NCBI GenBank assembly: GCA_947095585.1
Contig: OX352762.1
Location: 24,280,669 to 24,344,668, forward strand
Length of the DNA stretch: 64,000 bases
Direction of reading: 5' to 3'
Origin: Nephrocerus scutellatus
Taxonomy: Eukaryota; Arthropoda; Insecta; Diptera; Pipunculidae
The notes beneath the pieces were generated by a model, which did not search any database, had not been told where the DNA came from, and worked only from the letters and a program-made list of their open reading frames with translations. Positions 46,108-57,628 of the stretch are shown here, piece after piece; positions within the stretch are counted from its first letter, which is position 1; every line of letters starts with the position of its first letter. The translations under genes were made by a program, and so were the position numbers.

Positions 46108-46826
46108 TTTTTTTAACTGTTGTATTGTAATTGGTTCGGCGGAAATATTACTAATTTTACAGAAGAGTTTCCTATTAACTCTTTTGTAAAATTACTAAAA
46201 ATTTCTGGTGGAAACTTGGTAATGACGGCAAAATGAAATGTATTTTTCAGATTTAATTACTACATATTATAACTATGTATATGTATATATTAAAAAAAAT
46301 CAATTTTCTTTTTAACTTTACCTTCTTTATCGAACTTTTGATCGTGTGCAATGTATATTCAATGATGATTACTTTTTTGTTCATTTTATATTTTACCCGT
46401 AAAAGAAAGTTAGGACAGTAAAAAAAATTACACAGTAAAGTAGTTACAGTTAAAATAAACAATATAGCTCAATTTTAAGAAAGTTTCAAGACAATTTCAT
46501 ACACATTCTATGACTGGATTAGTCATGTAATCATATATTTTTTTATAACTAATAAGTAAATCAAATTTATTAGAAATTAATAATTTCAAAAAAACCTCTA
46601 TTATGGTTAGCGAGTACAACGTTAGACTCGACATCACCTCTTAGGCGAAGTATTGGAGTGGCTTAATATCCCGCATCCAATATCCCGTAAATTTATATAA
46701 TTCCGTTAGTACTAAATCCGGTAAACACACAACAATGTGATAGTTTTTCCTTTTAAAAACTATTAATGCGGGATTACGTACCAAACTCCGAATTATCGAC
46801 TAGTCCTTTTTATTCCATTAAGGATG

Positions 46827-47022
46827 TTTTCCAAACGAGTACTTATTTCTTAGACTGAACTTATTTGACGCCGTTAATAAGTCACCTCGCCAGCAAACTT
46901 ATTCAAATAAGTGAGTCTTCACAAATAAGTATTGGGTTGAATTGGATTGGACTGGCGATTTGCCTTATTAATGGCGTCAAATAAGTTTAGCCAAACTAAT
47001 AAGTACTCGTTTGGAAAATAGC
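46827..47022. mobile_element. Foldback/MITE-like element with about 75-bp arms
   Basis: TTTTCCAAACGAGTACTTAT at 46827 is matched by its reverse complement ATAAGTACTCGTTTGGAAAA near 46999-47018. Similarity continues inward (ACTTATTTGACGCCGTTAAT against ATTAATGGCGTCAAATAAGT). The centre holds AAATAAGTGAGTCTTCAC. No convincing target duplication was found. This is a small non-autonomous DNA element. Confidence 0.7.
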
Positions 47023-47659
47023 CTAAGAGATTTGCAATTGTCCACTAAAAACTAACAAAAACTCAGCTGTGATTTGTCCACGCATTCGTATGAGGGATAT
47101 TGTTAAGAAAAATAATTTCAACCAAGTAGTTATGTGTAGATGATAAACGGGATAATTCTTAAAAAATTTAAAGAAAAATATCTATAACTTCACAAAAGCA
47201 TGTAAAGTAGCGTGTTGGCGTTTGAAGCTTGCCCTGATTGATAAATCCCCCCTGACGAAGACATCATAGTTCCGATGAGTCGATTTCGAAGACGAATTTC
47301 CTTTATCTTTTCCATTTTGTTTTATTTCTTATTTTCGTTTGCTGAATGATAAAAAATAAAATAATAATAAAAAATAAATAAATAAAACTCGCGTGCTCGT
47401 TAAAAATTTTCGCGAGTGGTACCTATATGGGTTTTTATAGCTTCGCGGTTTGATAAAAAATACGCACAATTATTTAAGTTCGCTTGTTTTTTAATCCAAG
47501 CGTCAGAATGTTTTATTTTTGTTGGCTTGTTAGGTACACTTGTACCTCCATACATCTTGAATATTTAAAACCAATATTTTTCCAAATTTTATTCAAATGT
47601 CAGAAAGGAAAAAAGATTTAATTGAATTAATGTTAAAAAAAGTATCGGTTGTTTTTAAA

Positions 47660-48065
47660 GTCAAATTCAATTTTTAAATTCTCTATATTAACTTCACTTG
47701 CCCGTGGGTCGTCGGTCGTCGGTCGTCGGTCGGTCGGTCGTCGGTCGGTCGTCGGTCGTCGGTCGTCGGTCGGTCGTCTGTCGTGGATTCTTGCGATCAA
47801 TTTTTAACCCACTTCCCATGGCCCGATTTTATTGAAATTTTGCACACTTGCGTATTTCCGGAGACAACACTTTCTATTAAATTTTGAGGCCCCTCGGGCT
47901 GCGGGGTCGGGGGGCTCCCAAACAAAAATTTTAAAAAATTTACCCGATTTTCTTCAAATTTTACACACATGTGTATACCCAATAAACAATACTTTTTCGA
48001 AAATTTGGTAGTGATCGGGTCCCGGGTTCGGCCGCAAGGCCCTTATACATTTTTTAAATATCTGT
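47660..48065 (+). repeat. Family A repeat (copy 6) with GTCG microsatellite
   Basis: It starts with AAATTCTCTATATTAACTTC at about 47675, then CCCGTGG and a (GTCG/GTCGTCG) run at 47709-47781. The family start block (TCTTGCGATCAATTTTTAAC) and about two units with CCCGATTTTCTTCAAATTTT and ACACATGTGTATACCCAATA follow. The natural end is missing here; a matching terminal block is found at 48530-48612. About 460 unrelated bases, including a GA-rich run (48152-48168), lie between. Confidence 0.7.
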
Positions 48066-48529
48066 ACTGGCATCAGATATTCGTCGCCCTTTATGGACTG
48101 TCTGCGGTGTGTGCTGCGCAGTCGGCTGCGCTGCATGGTTTTGATGGTGGTGGAGAGAGAGAGAGAGAAATCTTAGCGCACGCACAAATGAACCCAGCAA
48201 ATGAAACGAGACATACATGTTTTATGCTTACTTCAACTTACATTTAAATTATATACTGAATTGTATTTTTATTGATGTTGTTTTTGTTGTTGTCGATATC
48301 AACTTACAGATAGAACAACAAGTTTTCACAATATTCTGTCATTTGGCGTTTTCATAAATTAGTTCAGAGCAGTAAAAGAGTTCTCAAGATAAATGTTCGT
48401 GTTTCTTATTTGCTCAGAGTATGAGCGTGCTCTAAGTGCTCAGAATAAAATGATCTGAGCTTTTTCAATTTTAACATCTGATGTCAAATGTTTGTTTCGA
48501 TGATTTTCTCCTACAATAAAAAAAAATGG

Positions 48530-48612
48530 CCCAGGATCGAGGGGCTCCCATATCAATTTCTGCGATTAGAGAATTTAGATGAAAAATTTTAATTTTTATG
48601 GGTTGTTTTTTT
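48530..48612 (+). repeat. Family A terminal fragment
   Basis: Contains GGATCGAGGGGCTCCCATAT, then GATTAGAGAATTTAGATGAA and TTTAATTTTTATGGGTTGTT, the end block of family A. It may be the separated end of the element at 47660-48065. Confidence 0.6.
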
Positions 48613-48976
48613 ATTCGCTTAGATTTGAAACAAAGAATGACAATTTGAATCTTTTTTTTTTGATGGAGTAATCGGAGAGATAATGTAACCGTCAAAATTC
48701 AGATTTGCGTTTTTTGTTTTCTACACTCCGATAACTTTCGGATATGATCTGAAATAAATACAGATCTGATCAGAGAAAAAAAGTTATCGGATTTATCGTT
48801 TAGGTAATTTTTCTGTTCTCTCCAATTTCTCCGATATCGAAAAAAAACCCTATAATAGTGTGAAGTTTCATTCGACTTAGATTGACAGTTGAGGCGAACG
48901 CAATTTTCTCGATTCGCTAACTTTTTTATTCAACTCGCTAACCATAATAGGGGAGCTAGTATTTGATAATTTTATT

Positions 48977-49157
48977 CAAATGCTATATTGCTTTGGCAAA
49001 GCCGGCTTGGCTTACAACAACAATAGCATAAGCATAAAGCCGAAAAGAAATCCAAAAAATTTTAGGATTAAGAAACTAAAGCCACCGTAGGGCGGTAAAG
49101 TCAAAAGCTGTTGCTTTGTAAAGCCAACCCGGCTTTGCCAAAGCAATATAGCAAATG
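48977..49157. mobile_element. MITE, 169 bp, with about 35-bp terminal inverted repeats and CAAATG duplication
   Basis: The body 48983-49151 starts CTATATTGCTTTGGCAAAGC and ends with the exact reverse complement GCTTTGCCAAAGCAATATAG. The inverted similarity extends over GCCGGCTTGGCTT-type sequence for about 35 bases. CAAATG flanks it on both sides (48977-48982 and 49152-49157). There is no ORF. The superfamily is uncertain from the ends alone. Confidence 0.85.
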
Positions 49158-50049
49158 TAAATAATCATAGCCCAAAAGAAAGGCACACATTTTAACTTTC
49201 AGTTTTAGTGAAAAATGGGACAAACAATATCCCAAAGAAGAATTTTACTTTTTAAGTCCATTTAACTAATTTTTTGGTTTATCATTTTTATGACGTTTTA
49301 TTTAGGACTATAGTTATGTGGTAATATTTTTTTAAATGCCAAATGTAGTCAAAAGAAAAATTTTAAAAGTCACCATGTTATATTGGTATCATTATAAATA
49401 AGCCGTCAAACGAATTACTATCTTTAACTTCTTCTGAGACGTCTTTAACTATGTATTTGGAAATCATTCGCTGCAAGAAAACCAAACTGCAATATGATAA
49501 ATCTGTCAGCACCTTAAAAACGACTTGTAAACGTTAAAACATGGGTCAAGTAAAAAAGCCGCAGACGGTTGGACAAAACTGAGACTAAATTACTATTAAC
49601 CCACTCTTAAAATTAATTGATACGTAAGCCATTTTTGATCTTTTTTTCCTATACGGTGAACGATTTTGAAAAAATTACATTTACGGGTATATGCTGACAA
49701 ACAATAGACTTTTTATTATTAAATGTATACCAACACCCCAAACATCAACGACCAGAACAAAATTTACTATGATTTCGGTTCGACCTGCGTGTCTATCAAT
49801 TTAAAGTTGGTATGTCTATCATATGTTTAAGCGTTTGAAAGTGAAATTTCGTGTTACTTATGATAAAAAGAAAAATTTGTTTTATATTTAACTTTCAATT
49901 GTCCTTTATTTTTAAAATGTCACTAAGCGATATGGGAAGCCTATTGAACGTCCTTATGCTAGTTTTTAAAATAGTTTATTGTTATTTTGTTTTTTATTTT
50001 TAAATTGCAAAGTCGTTGGAGCAGAAAAGCCTTGAGCCTTGACCCTTGA

Positions 50050-50094
<45 letters not shown>

Positions 50095-51300
50095 CAAAAT
50101 CAATGCAAGTTCAAAAGTATTTTCTGATAAATGATATTTTCTGATTTACACTTAAAAAAAACTACTTAACTGCGAGCATACATTAACTTAATCGCAACTG
50201 AAAAATATAAAAATGAATTGAAGATAAACTGTTGATAAATGATAATGAAATTGTTTGGTGCGTTACCAATAGAATGAAAATTTTAGCAAAATAAAAATAA
50301 AAATAAAAAAAAATATTTATAATAAAATACAAAAAAATTAATTTATTTATTTATCTTCTGAATATTATTGTAGTCCCGTTTTAAAAGGAAGCTATTATTG
50401 TACATAAATAAACTAAAACCCCTAGTGATAACATACTTTCAAGATATTAAACAATAGTTGGTAATATTTCTTAAGTCATGATGCGAATAAATAAAAACAA
50501 CAACAAAATAAAATTACCTATAGCAACTCAAAAGTTAATATATAAATACACATTTCAAATAGAAAGTCTGCAAACAAACAAACAAATTTAATAATATTTA
50601 TTAATTTTTAAATAACAAATATATTTATTAATATGCAGCAACAAAAAATTAATATTTAAATTAACTCATCAATCACTTAGGAAAGTACGCGTTTAAAAGA
50701 AAGAACTTCAAAGCAATTTATTATAATAACTATATGTAAGTACGTCGTATACAGCTTATAAGTATGTACCTTAATTTATTATTGTTACAACAACAGATTG
50801 ATAACAGATTAATTATTAATATTTATATAAAATGCTAAAAAAAACAAAGTTTTCTGAGAGAAATTTTTTTTGTAACAATTAAGAGTTACGTTCCTTCTTA
50901 TATTATTATAATTCAAATACTTCTTCTGATGAGTCGAGACAAGTAAGTTTTTAACACAGTCATTGGATTTTCGTAATTTCCATTATCAATATTATTAGGT
51001 ACTTGGTAGTTTGTAAAATAAAATAAGTTACAATTTTTTCGCTTCGTAATATGTATTTTAATTTTAAAACAATTTATTATTATTATTAAAATTTAACGTT
51101 TTTTACATATAAAATGAATACATACATATGTATGTCCCTATATGTATATTATTTGTATGAAAAATACCCAAGCAAACAAACAAACCGAGATGATTTACAG
51201 CCGAAGACACGATATTTGTAAGATAACAAAACCATAATACAAATAAAAACAACTATAAATGTATAAAATTATATATATAATCTTGTTTTTCTTAATATAT
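49158..51300. other. AT-rich intergenic stretch with a long oligo-T
   Basis: No ORF of note. An uninterrupted T run of about 39 bases lies at 50056-50094. Many short A/T simple repeats lie around 50280-50660 and 51050-51130. Nothing gene-like is visible. Confidence 0.5.
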
Positions 51301-51304
51301 AAAA

Positions 51305-51990
51305 ACTAGCTTTTCCCGGGCGCTCCGCCGACCGCACACATGAATCCCCGCCTAGCCATCGCTACCACGGGTGGGGTGTACTATTGCCTAAACCTAAACA
51401 AAGCGACACCTCGATCGTATTCGCACAGTGTGGTTTACCGAGATTTTACTGAGACGCATATTCTGTGAAAATTTCAGCTCAATCGGCTGTCTAGTTTTTA
51501 AGTTTTAGTGTCGTATTACAAACCAACAGACATTAATTTTGGATTATAGGACGTACAAAGCAACAAAGCACATAGCACACAGTCATTATGATGCCAATAT
51601 ATGCGTGATGTTCGTACAAAACATAACACAAAAAGCAGCGCAGCGAACAGTGCAGCCCACAGCGCACAGTCATTATGATGCCCGACCGTTTTTTCGTCGA
51701 CTTTAATTGTTTAGTTACAAAATTGGTCGCCACGAAAGGGCCTTTTATTTAAACGGGTTAACGCTGAAAGTCCATTCTAAATATTGGTGAAAGAATTTTT
51801 GAAATCGGGCCAGTAGTTCCGATGATTACCTCCAACACACAAACTAACATTAAATAATAATAATATTCGGCGCGACAGACCATTGCGGTCCAAGGCCTAG
51901 CTTCTCGCGACCATTTGTGTTGCGCATTTATATTTTTGGACATAAATGGAACATTACCTCTTTATAATATTAGTATAGATGAAACTTTGA
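51305..51990 (+). mobile_element. Unclassified dispersed element, split by a SINE
   Basis: A GC-rich island begins with CTAGCTTTTCCCGGGCGCTC. It continues with GTGAAAATTTCAGCTCAATC, a T-poor stretch and GATTACCTCCAACACACAAA. It resumes after the SINE at ACCTCTTTATAATATTAGTA. This beginning and end are familiar from short interspersed insect repeats whose parent I cannot name with certainty. No coding sequence is present. Confidence 0.4.
51846..51956 (-). mobile_element. 5'-truncated tRNA-derived SINE, 7-bp target duplication
   Basis: AACATTA at 51846-51852 and 51950-51956 flanks a minus-strand SINE 3' fragment. It has an antisense ATT tail (AATAATAATAATATT), the domain complementary to CAATGGTCTGTCGCGCC, and a stop after the ATTTTTGG region. 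Only the last 97 bases of the SINE are present, as expected of an aborted reverse transcription. Confidence 0.8.
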
Positions 51991-52154
51991 TGTATGTTCG
52001 CGCATGACTCGAAGACCGCTTATCCGATATAGCTGAAACTTTGTGATGTGGTGGGGACGGTTGTGCTGGATTTTTGTAGGTGGTTAGTCTGGTAATGATG
52101 GTGAGGCGGTTGACGTGGTGGGTGGCTTGACTCGAACACCGTCCATTTTTTAAA

Positions 52155-52405
52155 TTGTATATACATAATAACTTCGCGTGCCCGTGGCTGGCTGGCTGGT
52201 CAGATCTTGTGATCAGATTTTAACCCACTTCCAAAAGCCCGATTTTATTGAAATGTTGCGCACATGTGCATTTCCGGTGACAACACTCTATTAAAATTTG
52301 GGGCCCATATACATTTTTTCAAAATTAACCCGATTTTATTCAAATCTTAAACACATGTGTATCACTGATGGACAAACCTTTATGCAAAATATTTGAAGTG
52401 GTCAC
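52155..52405 (+). repeat. Family A repeat (copy 7)
   Basis: Start block ATAACTTCGCGTGCCCGTGG plus CTGGCTGGCTGG, then TCTTGTGATCAGATTTTAAC. One to two units follow (ATTTCCGGTGACAACACTC, CACATGTGTATCACTGATGG). No end block is seen; it is truncated against the LINE fragment to the right. Confidence 0.7.
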
Positions 52406-53430
52406 GCCTTGAGTCCATTTTTCATTTTTTTTGGAACGAAAAGTTCCTTCTATCTTCTTTATAAGATAGTGAAGAGCACTTCTGTGCTTTTGCCTTTCCT
52501 GTACGCAAAATGCCTTGAGTGCAGAGGGGTAGTCAATCTGACCGGCCTCTAATACGAAGATCTCCATGGTTTTGAGGACAAATGATGTAGACTAGACTGA
52601 TGTAAAACTATCTATCCTACTAGTAATAAAGGCACCTTGTTCAGATGTGTTCGGGTACGTATATTGTGCACGAGTACACAAGCTAATGCTTAATGGATTC
52701 GTGCCGTTAATGGCAATTCGACAATGTTTTCTCAGTATTTCCTCCATGTGGCACGTTTGGATCCACCTAATTATGTACTCGGTTAGGGCGATCCTATATT
52801 CGTCCCAACTCTTCATGCGTTTAGCAGAGTTGAGGAGTTGTCCAACTTTCTTCCTAAGCTTAAACAGCTGGTCATTCCACCATGGAACCTTTCGTTTACA
52901 CAAGCTGGTTTTAGGGACACAGCTGTCATGATAGGAATTGAGCAACACATCATTTAATTGGTACGCTGATTCATCGAGGTCCTCTAGGAGGACAAGTCCC
53001 CTATACAGGTTCCAGTCCGTGGACTGGTCAGTTTGCAGGGAATGTCAAACATGCTGTGCTGAAGGTCTGCCAGCGAGGCTTCGTCAGACATATGCCAATT
53101 TGAACTATGTTGGAGATTAATGGACTGGATTATTTAGGAATTCTATATTACTACTTATAAAATATTATATACATACACTAACCTCACCCCTTCTATTGAT
53201 GCCACTGCTGCCCCAGACCTCATAATGTTCATTGGCATCGCATTGTATGAGATACTGGAGGTTTCTGCTCCGACAGTGCTCTATAAGCTCCTGGACCTTT
53301 GTTTAGTGGAATGTGGTCGTCGTCGCCGGATAAGTACGCCAAATCACACACTATGTTTTGGGTTCCCCTCTAGGTCGGAACTTCTACTAGCAGGGCCACT
53401 AGGTCCTTCGTTATTAAATCTGGAATTGAA
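52406..53430 (-). mobile_element. R1-like non-LTR endonuclease and linker fragment
   Basis: Minus strand, 5' to 3'. Part of the endonuclease is at about 53410-53160: DLVALLVEVP, RGTQNIVCDLAYLSGDDDH and, in other frames, CDAN and WGSSGINRRG-type residues. The EN-RT linker at 52948-52592 reads SLCKRKVPWWNDQLFKLRKK, VGQLLNSAKRMKSWDEYRIA, LTEY. KRKVPWW-type linkers are typical of the R1/LOA group. RT does not follow. Confidence 0.65.
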
Positions 53431-53869
53431 AGAAAGTTAATTCTCGTGCTGATCAAGCAGGCCGCAGAATACATTAGTTTATGTTTCTATAGTAGTGGAA
53501 AGTTTTTGCTTTCGACATTGTCAGAGAAGGCAAAAATAGATGTTTATTATTTAGAATGCTTGCTAAGGGTGCTATCGCATGCAAGTTTAATCGAAGTGAT
53601 CACGCTATTGGCAATTAATGAAAGGATCCGAAATTGTACTGGAGAAATGTCAAGGGAAATGTTTCCACCGCCTTTACAGCAACGGAAAAACGAAAAATAG
53701 TCAATCTTGCCTCCAATTCAGCTGTTTCGACAGTTAAAATCAGTTAGTGCAAATAAATCAACCGTTCTACCACCCACAGGTTCGGTGTCCGGTGTCCGGT
53801 GTCGAGGGTATCGTGCGAGCGAGACTATTTCGGGAGCGTCACAAAGCTGCCACGGCACGTTCAGTGAAC

Positions 53870-55740
53870 GACGTTAACTCCGCGAGCACCTGTACCAATG
53901 AACATATCGAGTGAAGATAGCATCCACAAATCTGTCGAAAACGTCTCCGAACTGAGGGATAGAATAAATTCGGCCTTAATAACGTGCGGACAGAAGCGAC
54001 AACAATGGGCAATACCGTTTTATTTACAGAAGCCCTATTTCAGACAGTTACTCGACTATGATTTAGATGCACTGTCTGATGCTTTTTCTAGAATTTTATC
54101 ACTTGATCCACATTCAGAAACAGTTCTTGTTGGATTCGCCATTTAGGCTTAACAACACTACAAGGAAGGGATGTTGAGTTATTTGCGGAGTTAAAAAATC
54201 TCACCCAGCTTGTGAATGAGCCCACTAGAATTCCAGACATTGTAAGTCATAACGCTAATATCGTTGACTTATTTTTTACTTCCCATCCTTACAAATACAC
54301 CAGCTAATTTCTCGTTGTCGAGCCACGCAGTTAAAGATAATACTCCTAAACGAGAAAGCCGACTGGGATGGTCTCAATAATTTCTTTAGGAATATTAACT
54401 GGCTACATAATGCCAGTTGGGGTGTGGATTTCGTTTCTGATACGATCACAAACATAATCCACAAGACAATGTATCACTTTCAGCACTAAGTGCATCAAAC
54501 CGAGGGAAAATGCTTGGTAAGTTGTTGCTTAAGTTGCAATGAGGCTTCTCGGAACCGGAAAGTATGATTTCGGTTATATAAAATAAACACCACTGTGGAA
54601 AACCGAACCAAATGAGGTGAGTCAGGAATGATAACAATGCCTTCCTTAGACAAGTCAAATTCGACTACGACCGGAAACTGAGACAAAAAATCATTCAATG
54701 GCCCAAAGAAAGTAAGAATTGTTAGTCATTCGTGTAGCGAATTAAAAATACTGTCGCGTCTTAAATTCAAACACTTATTCACAATGACATTCAAACCGTC
54801 AGCTTTACACACAGGTTTCACATATCGCTGCTAGCTCAACGCTACCAAATTTCGCCTTGCCGGCGCCTGTACTTTCAAGAGACGAAACCTCGATGGGACA
54901 AATCTACTCCATTTATCCATTTCCTAAAAAAAGCGAACCTTTATCTCTCCGCGTAACGACTCATTACGCTTACATCCATACTTTCTAAGGTCATGGAAGC
55001 GCTGATCAACCGTAAGCTTATGCAATACCTTAAATCTCAGGAAATCCTTAGTGACCAGCAGGAGTTTTTCGAAGGCAACATTCTATCGGTGATCTGGCCC
55101 CTATTCATTGCAAGTGCAACTTGAACAACATGTATGTTAAGTACGCTAAATTCTGACCTCGACAGCATAACAAGGTGTAGACTACACAATAGAGTAGAAT
55201 TGAACGCTTTAAAAATTCAGTGCTGTCTTCTGTCGTCTAAGCGTAATTAAAATCCCCAACCTTTATCCATGAATGGATCTTGCATCAAAAAACCGAAAAA
55301 CTCGCAATTCTTTTGCGTCAACAATAAGCTCCGATGAAACGATCACATACTCACCATCGCTAAGAATGCTGCGAAATGTTTAGGTTTCCTAAAACGGTGC
55401 AAGATGTACTTTACTCCCGCAGACCTGGCTACTATTTACAAGGCATATATTCGCCCTAAACTTGAATATAACTGTATTGTCTGGGCAGGTGCCCCTAAGA
55501 CCACATTAATTTCACTAGACAGAATTCAGAAATGCGTCACCATCGCGACGTAAATACCGCGAAAAAAATCGAATCGCTTGAGCATCGTAGGAATGTTTCC
55601 TGCTTTCGCCTTTTCCGCATTTGGTGTTCAAAAGAAAAATCCAGATGCATCCCGCTCTTTCTCCAACCTACTCGTGATACCAATACTCGCTGAGAAGTGC
55701 TTATCGTGCCCTTTCCTAGCTTCTTATGTAATAAACTATT
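53870..55740 (+). mobile_element. Jockey-like LINE J (copy 4), longest but heavily broken
   Basis: It contains endonuclease sequence (DALSDAFSRILSLDPHSETV near 54070, then ELKNLTQLVNEPTRIPDIVS and NANIVDLFFTSHP). RT start sequence follows at about 54980 (LSKVMEALINRKLMQYLKSQ, EILSDQQ). After a large deletion of the RT core come the CCLLSSKRN block, KCLGFLKRCKMYF-like thumb and CPPSPT-type C-terminal sequence near 55560. Stops and frameshifts occur every 100-200 bases. The 3' tail shared by the other J copies is lost. Confidence 0.65.
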
Positions 55741-55816
55741 AAATTAACAATATTGCTTCGAAAACTAGTTAGTAGCGCAGTAGATTCGAATCCAAGATAA
55801 TTCGCATTGTATCAAA

Positions 55817-55965
55817 AATAAGTACTAAAATTAGAACTAAAAAATAGCATACGAATTATTACATTATTTGAAATTTGAAATGTAACCGCCTGTTAGTTTG
55901 AATCATTATGTACTGGTGAAAAATGTAGTCAAACCCGTTTGTGCGGTTTTTCTAAAAGAACATGA
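55817..55965 (+). repeat. Left copy of a 149-bp direct repeat (see 57297-57445)
   Basis: AAAAATAAGTACTAAAATTA through CGCCTGTTAGTTTGAATCAT to GTTTGTGCGGTTTTTCTAAA is repeated about 1480 bases to the right with only a handful of differences. The intervening 1.3 kb has no coding capacity. Terminal direct repeats of a small element, or a segmental duplication, are both possible. Confidence 0.75.
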
Positions 55966-57199
55966 TTGGACATGTAGTCTATTTTTAGAAGATGACTCAT
56001 TACATATAAGTATCGTTAGTTGTAAATAAGGGAATAAGGCTACAATTTTCTGGTGTTTTCTCGATATTTATGTTTATAATATTGAAAGTTTCTGGAAGCT
56101 TTTCAATTGGTGGCGTTCACTGCAGAGAATTCATTAGTTATTTGGAATTCAACCAGTCAAGATGTAAAAGTTCTTGAAAAGTGATAAAGCTACAACCTAA
56201 GAGAATTATTCTGAAGTACTAGTATCATAATCACCAATATAAATTGTGAACTTAATTATTTTAATTTGTTAATTGAATTATTTTAACTGTTTGTTTATTA
56301 AAGTTGTTATTTTTAAATTAATAAACTTGTGTTGTGTTTTATTTGCAAAATCCTTTACGAACTCGAACGCCTGAATTTCGTTACAATATACACATATTTG
56401 AATCGAAATTTTTTTTTTGAGGCCATTTTCAACGCGAAACTGCTTAGATTGTGAATGCTGTGTCATTTATTTAAACCAATGCTTTTTTCTGGATGTAGCA
56501 ATATGTCAATTTTACAAAATATTCACGTCGTGGTAATCTTAATCTCTGCACATGTCTTGAAATAATTTTAAGCGCTATTCTGCGTGCTTGAAATAAATTG
56601 CGGAACAGACGAAAAAGAAATTTTCGAGTGCCCTTCAAGGTGGTTTTCTAAAGAGGTTGGAACTGTGTGCTTTCATGCGGGAACTAAGTTTCATTCTTGG
56701 AAAGTGCAAACCGCCAAGCAATGTCCGCCAATATAACATTATTCTTGAGTATATGTTGATGGTAGACTGAAATATTCTACTACTACGAACAAGTTAGAAA
56801 TTGTACATCTTATTTTGTCAACAAAACATGTAAAACATAAAACATCCGGACAGCTAATTTGCTAAAAATAACCAAATAACTTTTATCATTGCCATGTCAT
56901 GCTGCTGTCGTGCTATTTTGTAAATTATTATAGTAAATTATAGTAAATTATTATTATAGTAAATTAGCTGTATTTTTGGTCAGGAAAATGTTTTCCTGAT
57001 ATGCAAATATGTATGTAGGCAAATATGTGTTTTAAGGATTTTGACTTTTCCTCCCCCATCCCTCCGCTCCAATCAACCTCCTCCCCAACTGGGAATGTGG
57101 GCGAAGTTTGGCGGAAACGCTCCCTTTCCGAGATAGGGGGTGTTAAAGTTTTGAGCACTTTTTTGAAAAATGCATTTTTCTAAGTGGTTTGATGGATGT

Positions 57200-57628
57200 T
57201 AGGGGGTTAATTGGTATCATATAAAAGGCAATAAAAATACCTTCCGTCCTATAAAAAATTGGGTCCAATCCAACCCCCTGGACAGAGTTAGAGCCAAAAA
57301 TAAGTACTAAAATTAGAATTAAAAAAAAGCATACGAATTATTACATAATTTGAGATTTGAAATGTAACCGCCTGTTAGTTTGAATCATTATGTACTGGTG
57401 AAAAATGTAGTCAAACCCGTTTGTGCGGTTTTTGTAAAAGAACATTTTACATTAAAGTTCAGCAGAGGACGTGTGCAAAAGTGGGCTGGCCTAAATATTG
57501 GTATCAACTGGAAGGTGATAATTACTTACACGGCCGTATTTTTTTATGGGCGTGTGCCAGCTGAAACGGAAGTTTGATCAAGTTGTACCTGCTTCATGTG
57601 GTTTTTCATATATTTGAGTGAAATATTA
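57200..57628 (+). repeat. Tandem satellite-like units of about 290 bp (left block)
   Basis: The block carries GCAATAAAAATACCTTCCGT, GTCCAATCCAAC, then GGACGTGTGCAAAAGTGGGC, CTAAATATTGGTATCAACTG, GCTGAAACGGAAGTTTGATC and ATATTTGAGTGAAATATT. The same blocks recur in order at 60960-61560. The right copy of the 149-bp direct repeat (57297-57445) lies within it. A LINE insertion separates the two blocks. Confidence 0.75.

Noticed and set aside
47709..47781. CRISPR-like or satellite array of GTCG units
   Set aside because: It is a short microsatellite inside a family A element, in a eukaryotic genome, with no spacers.
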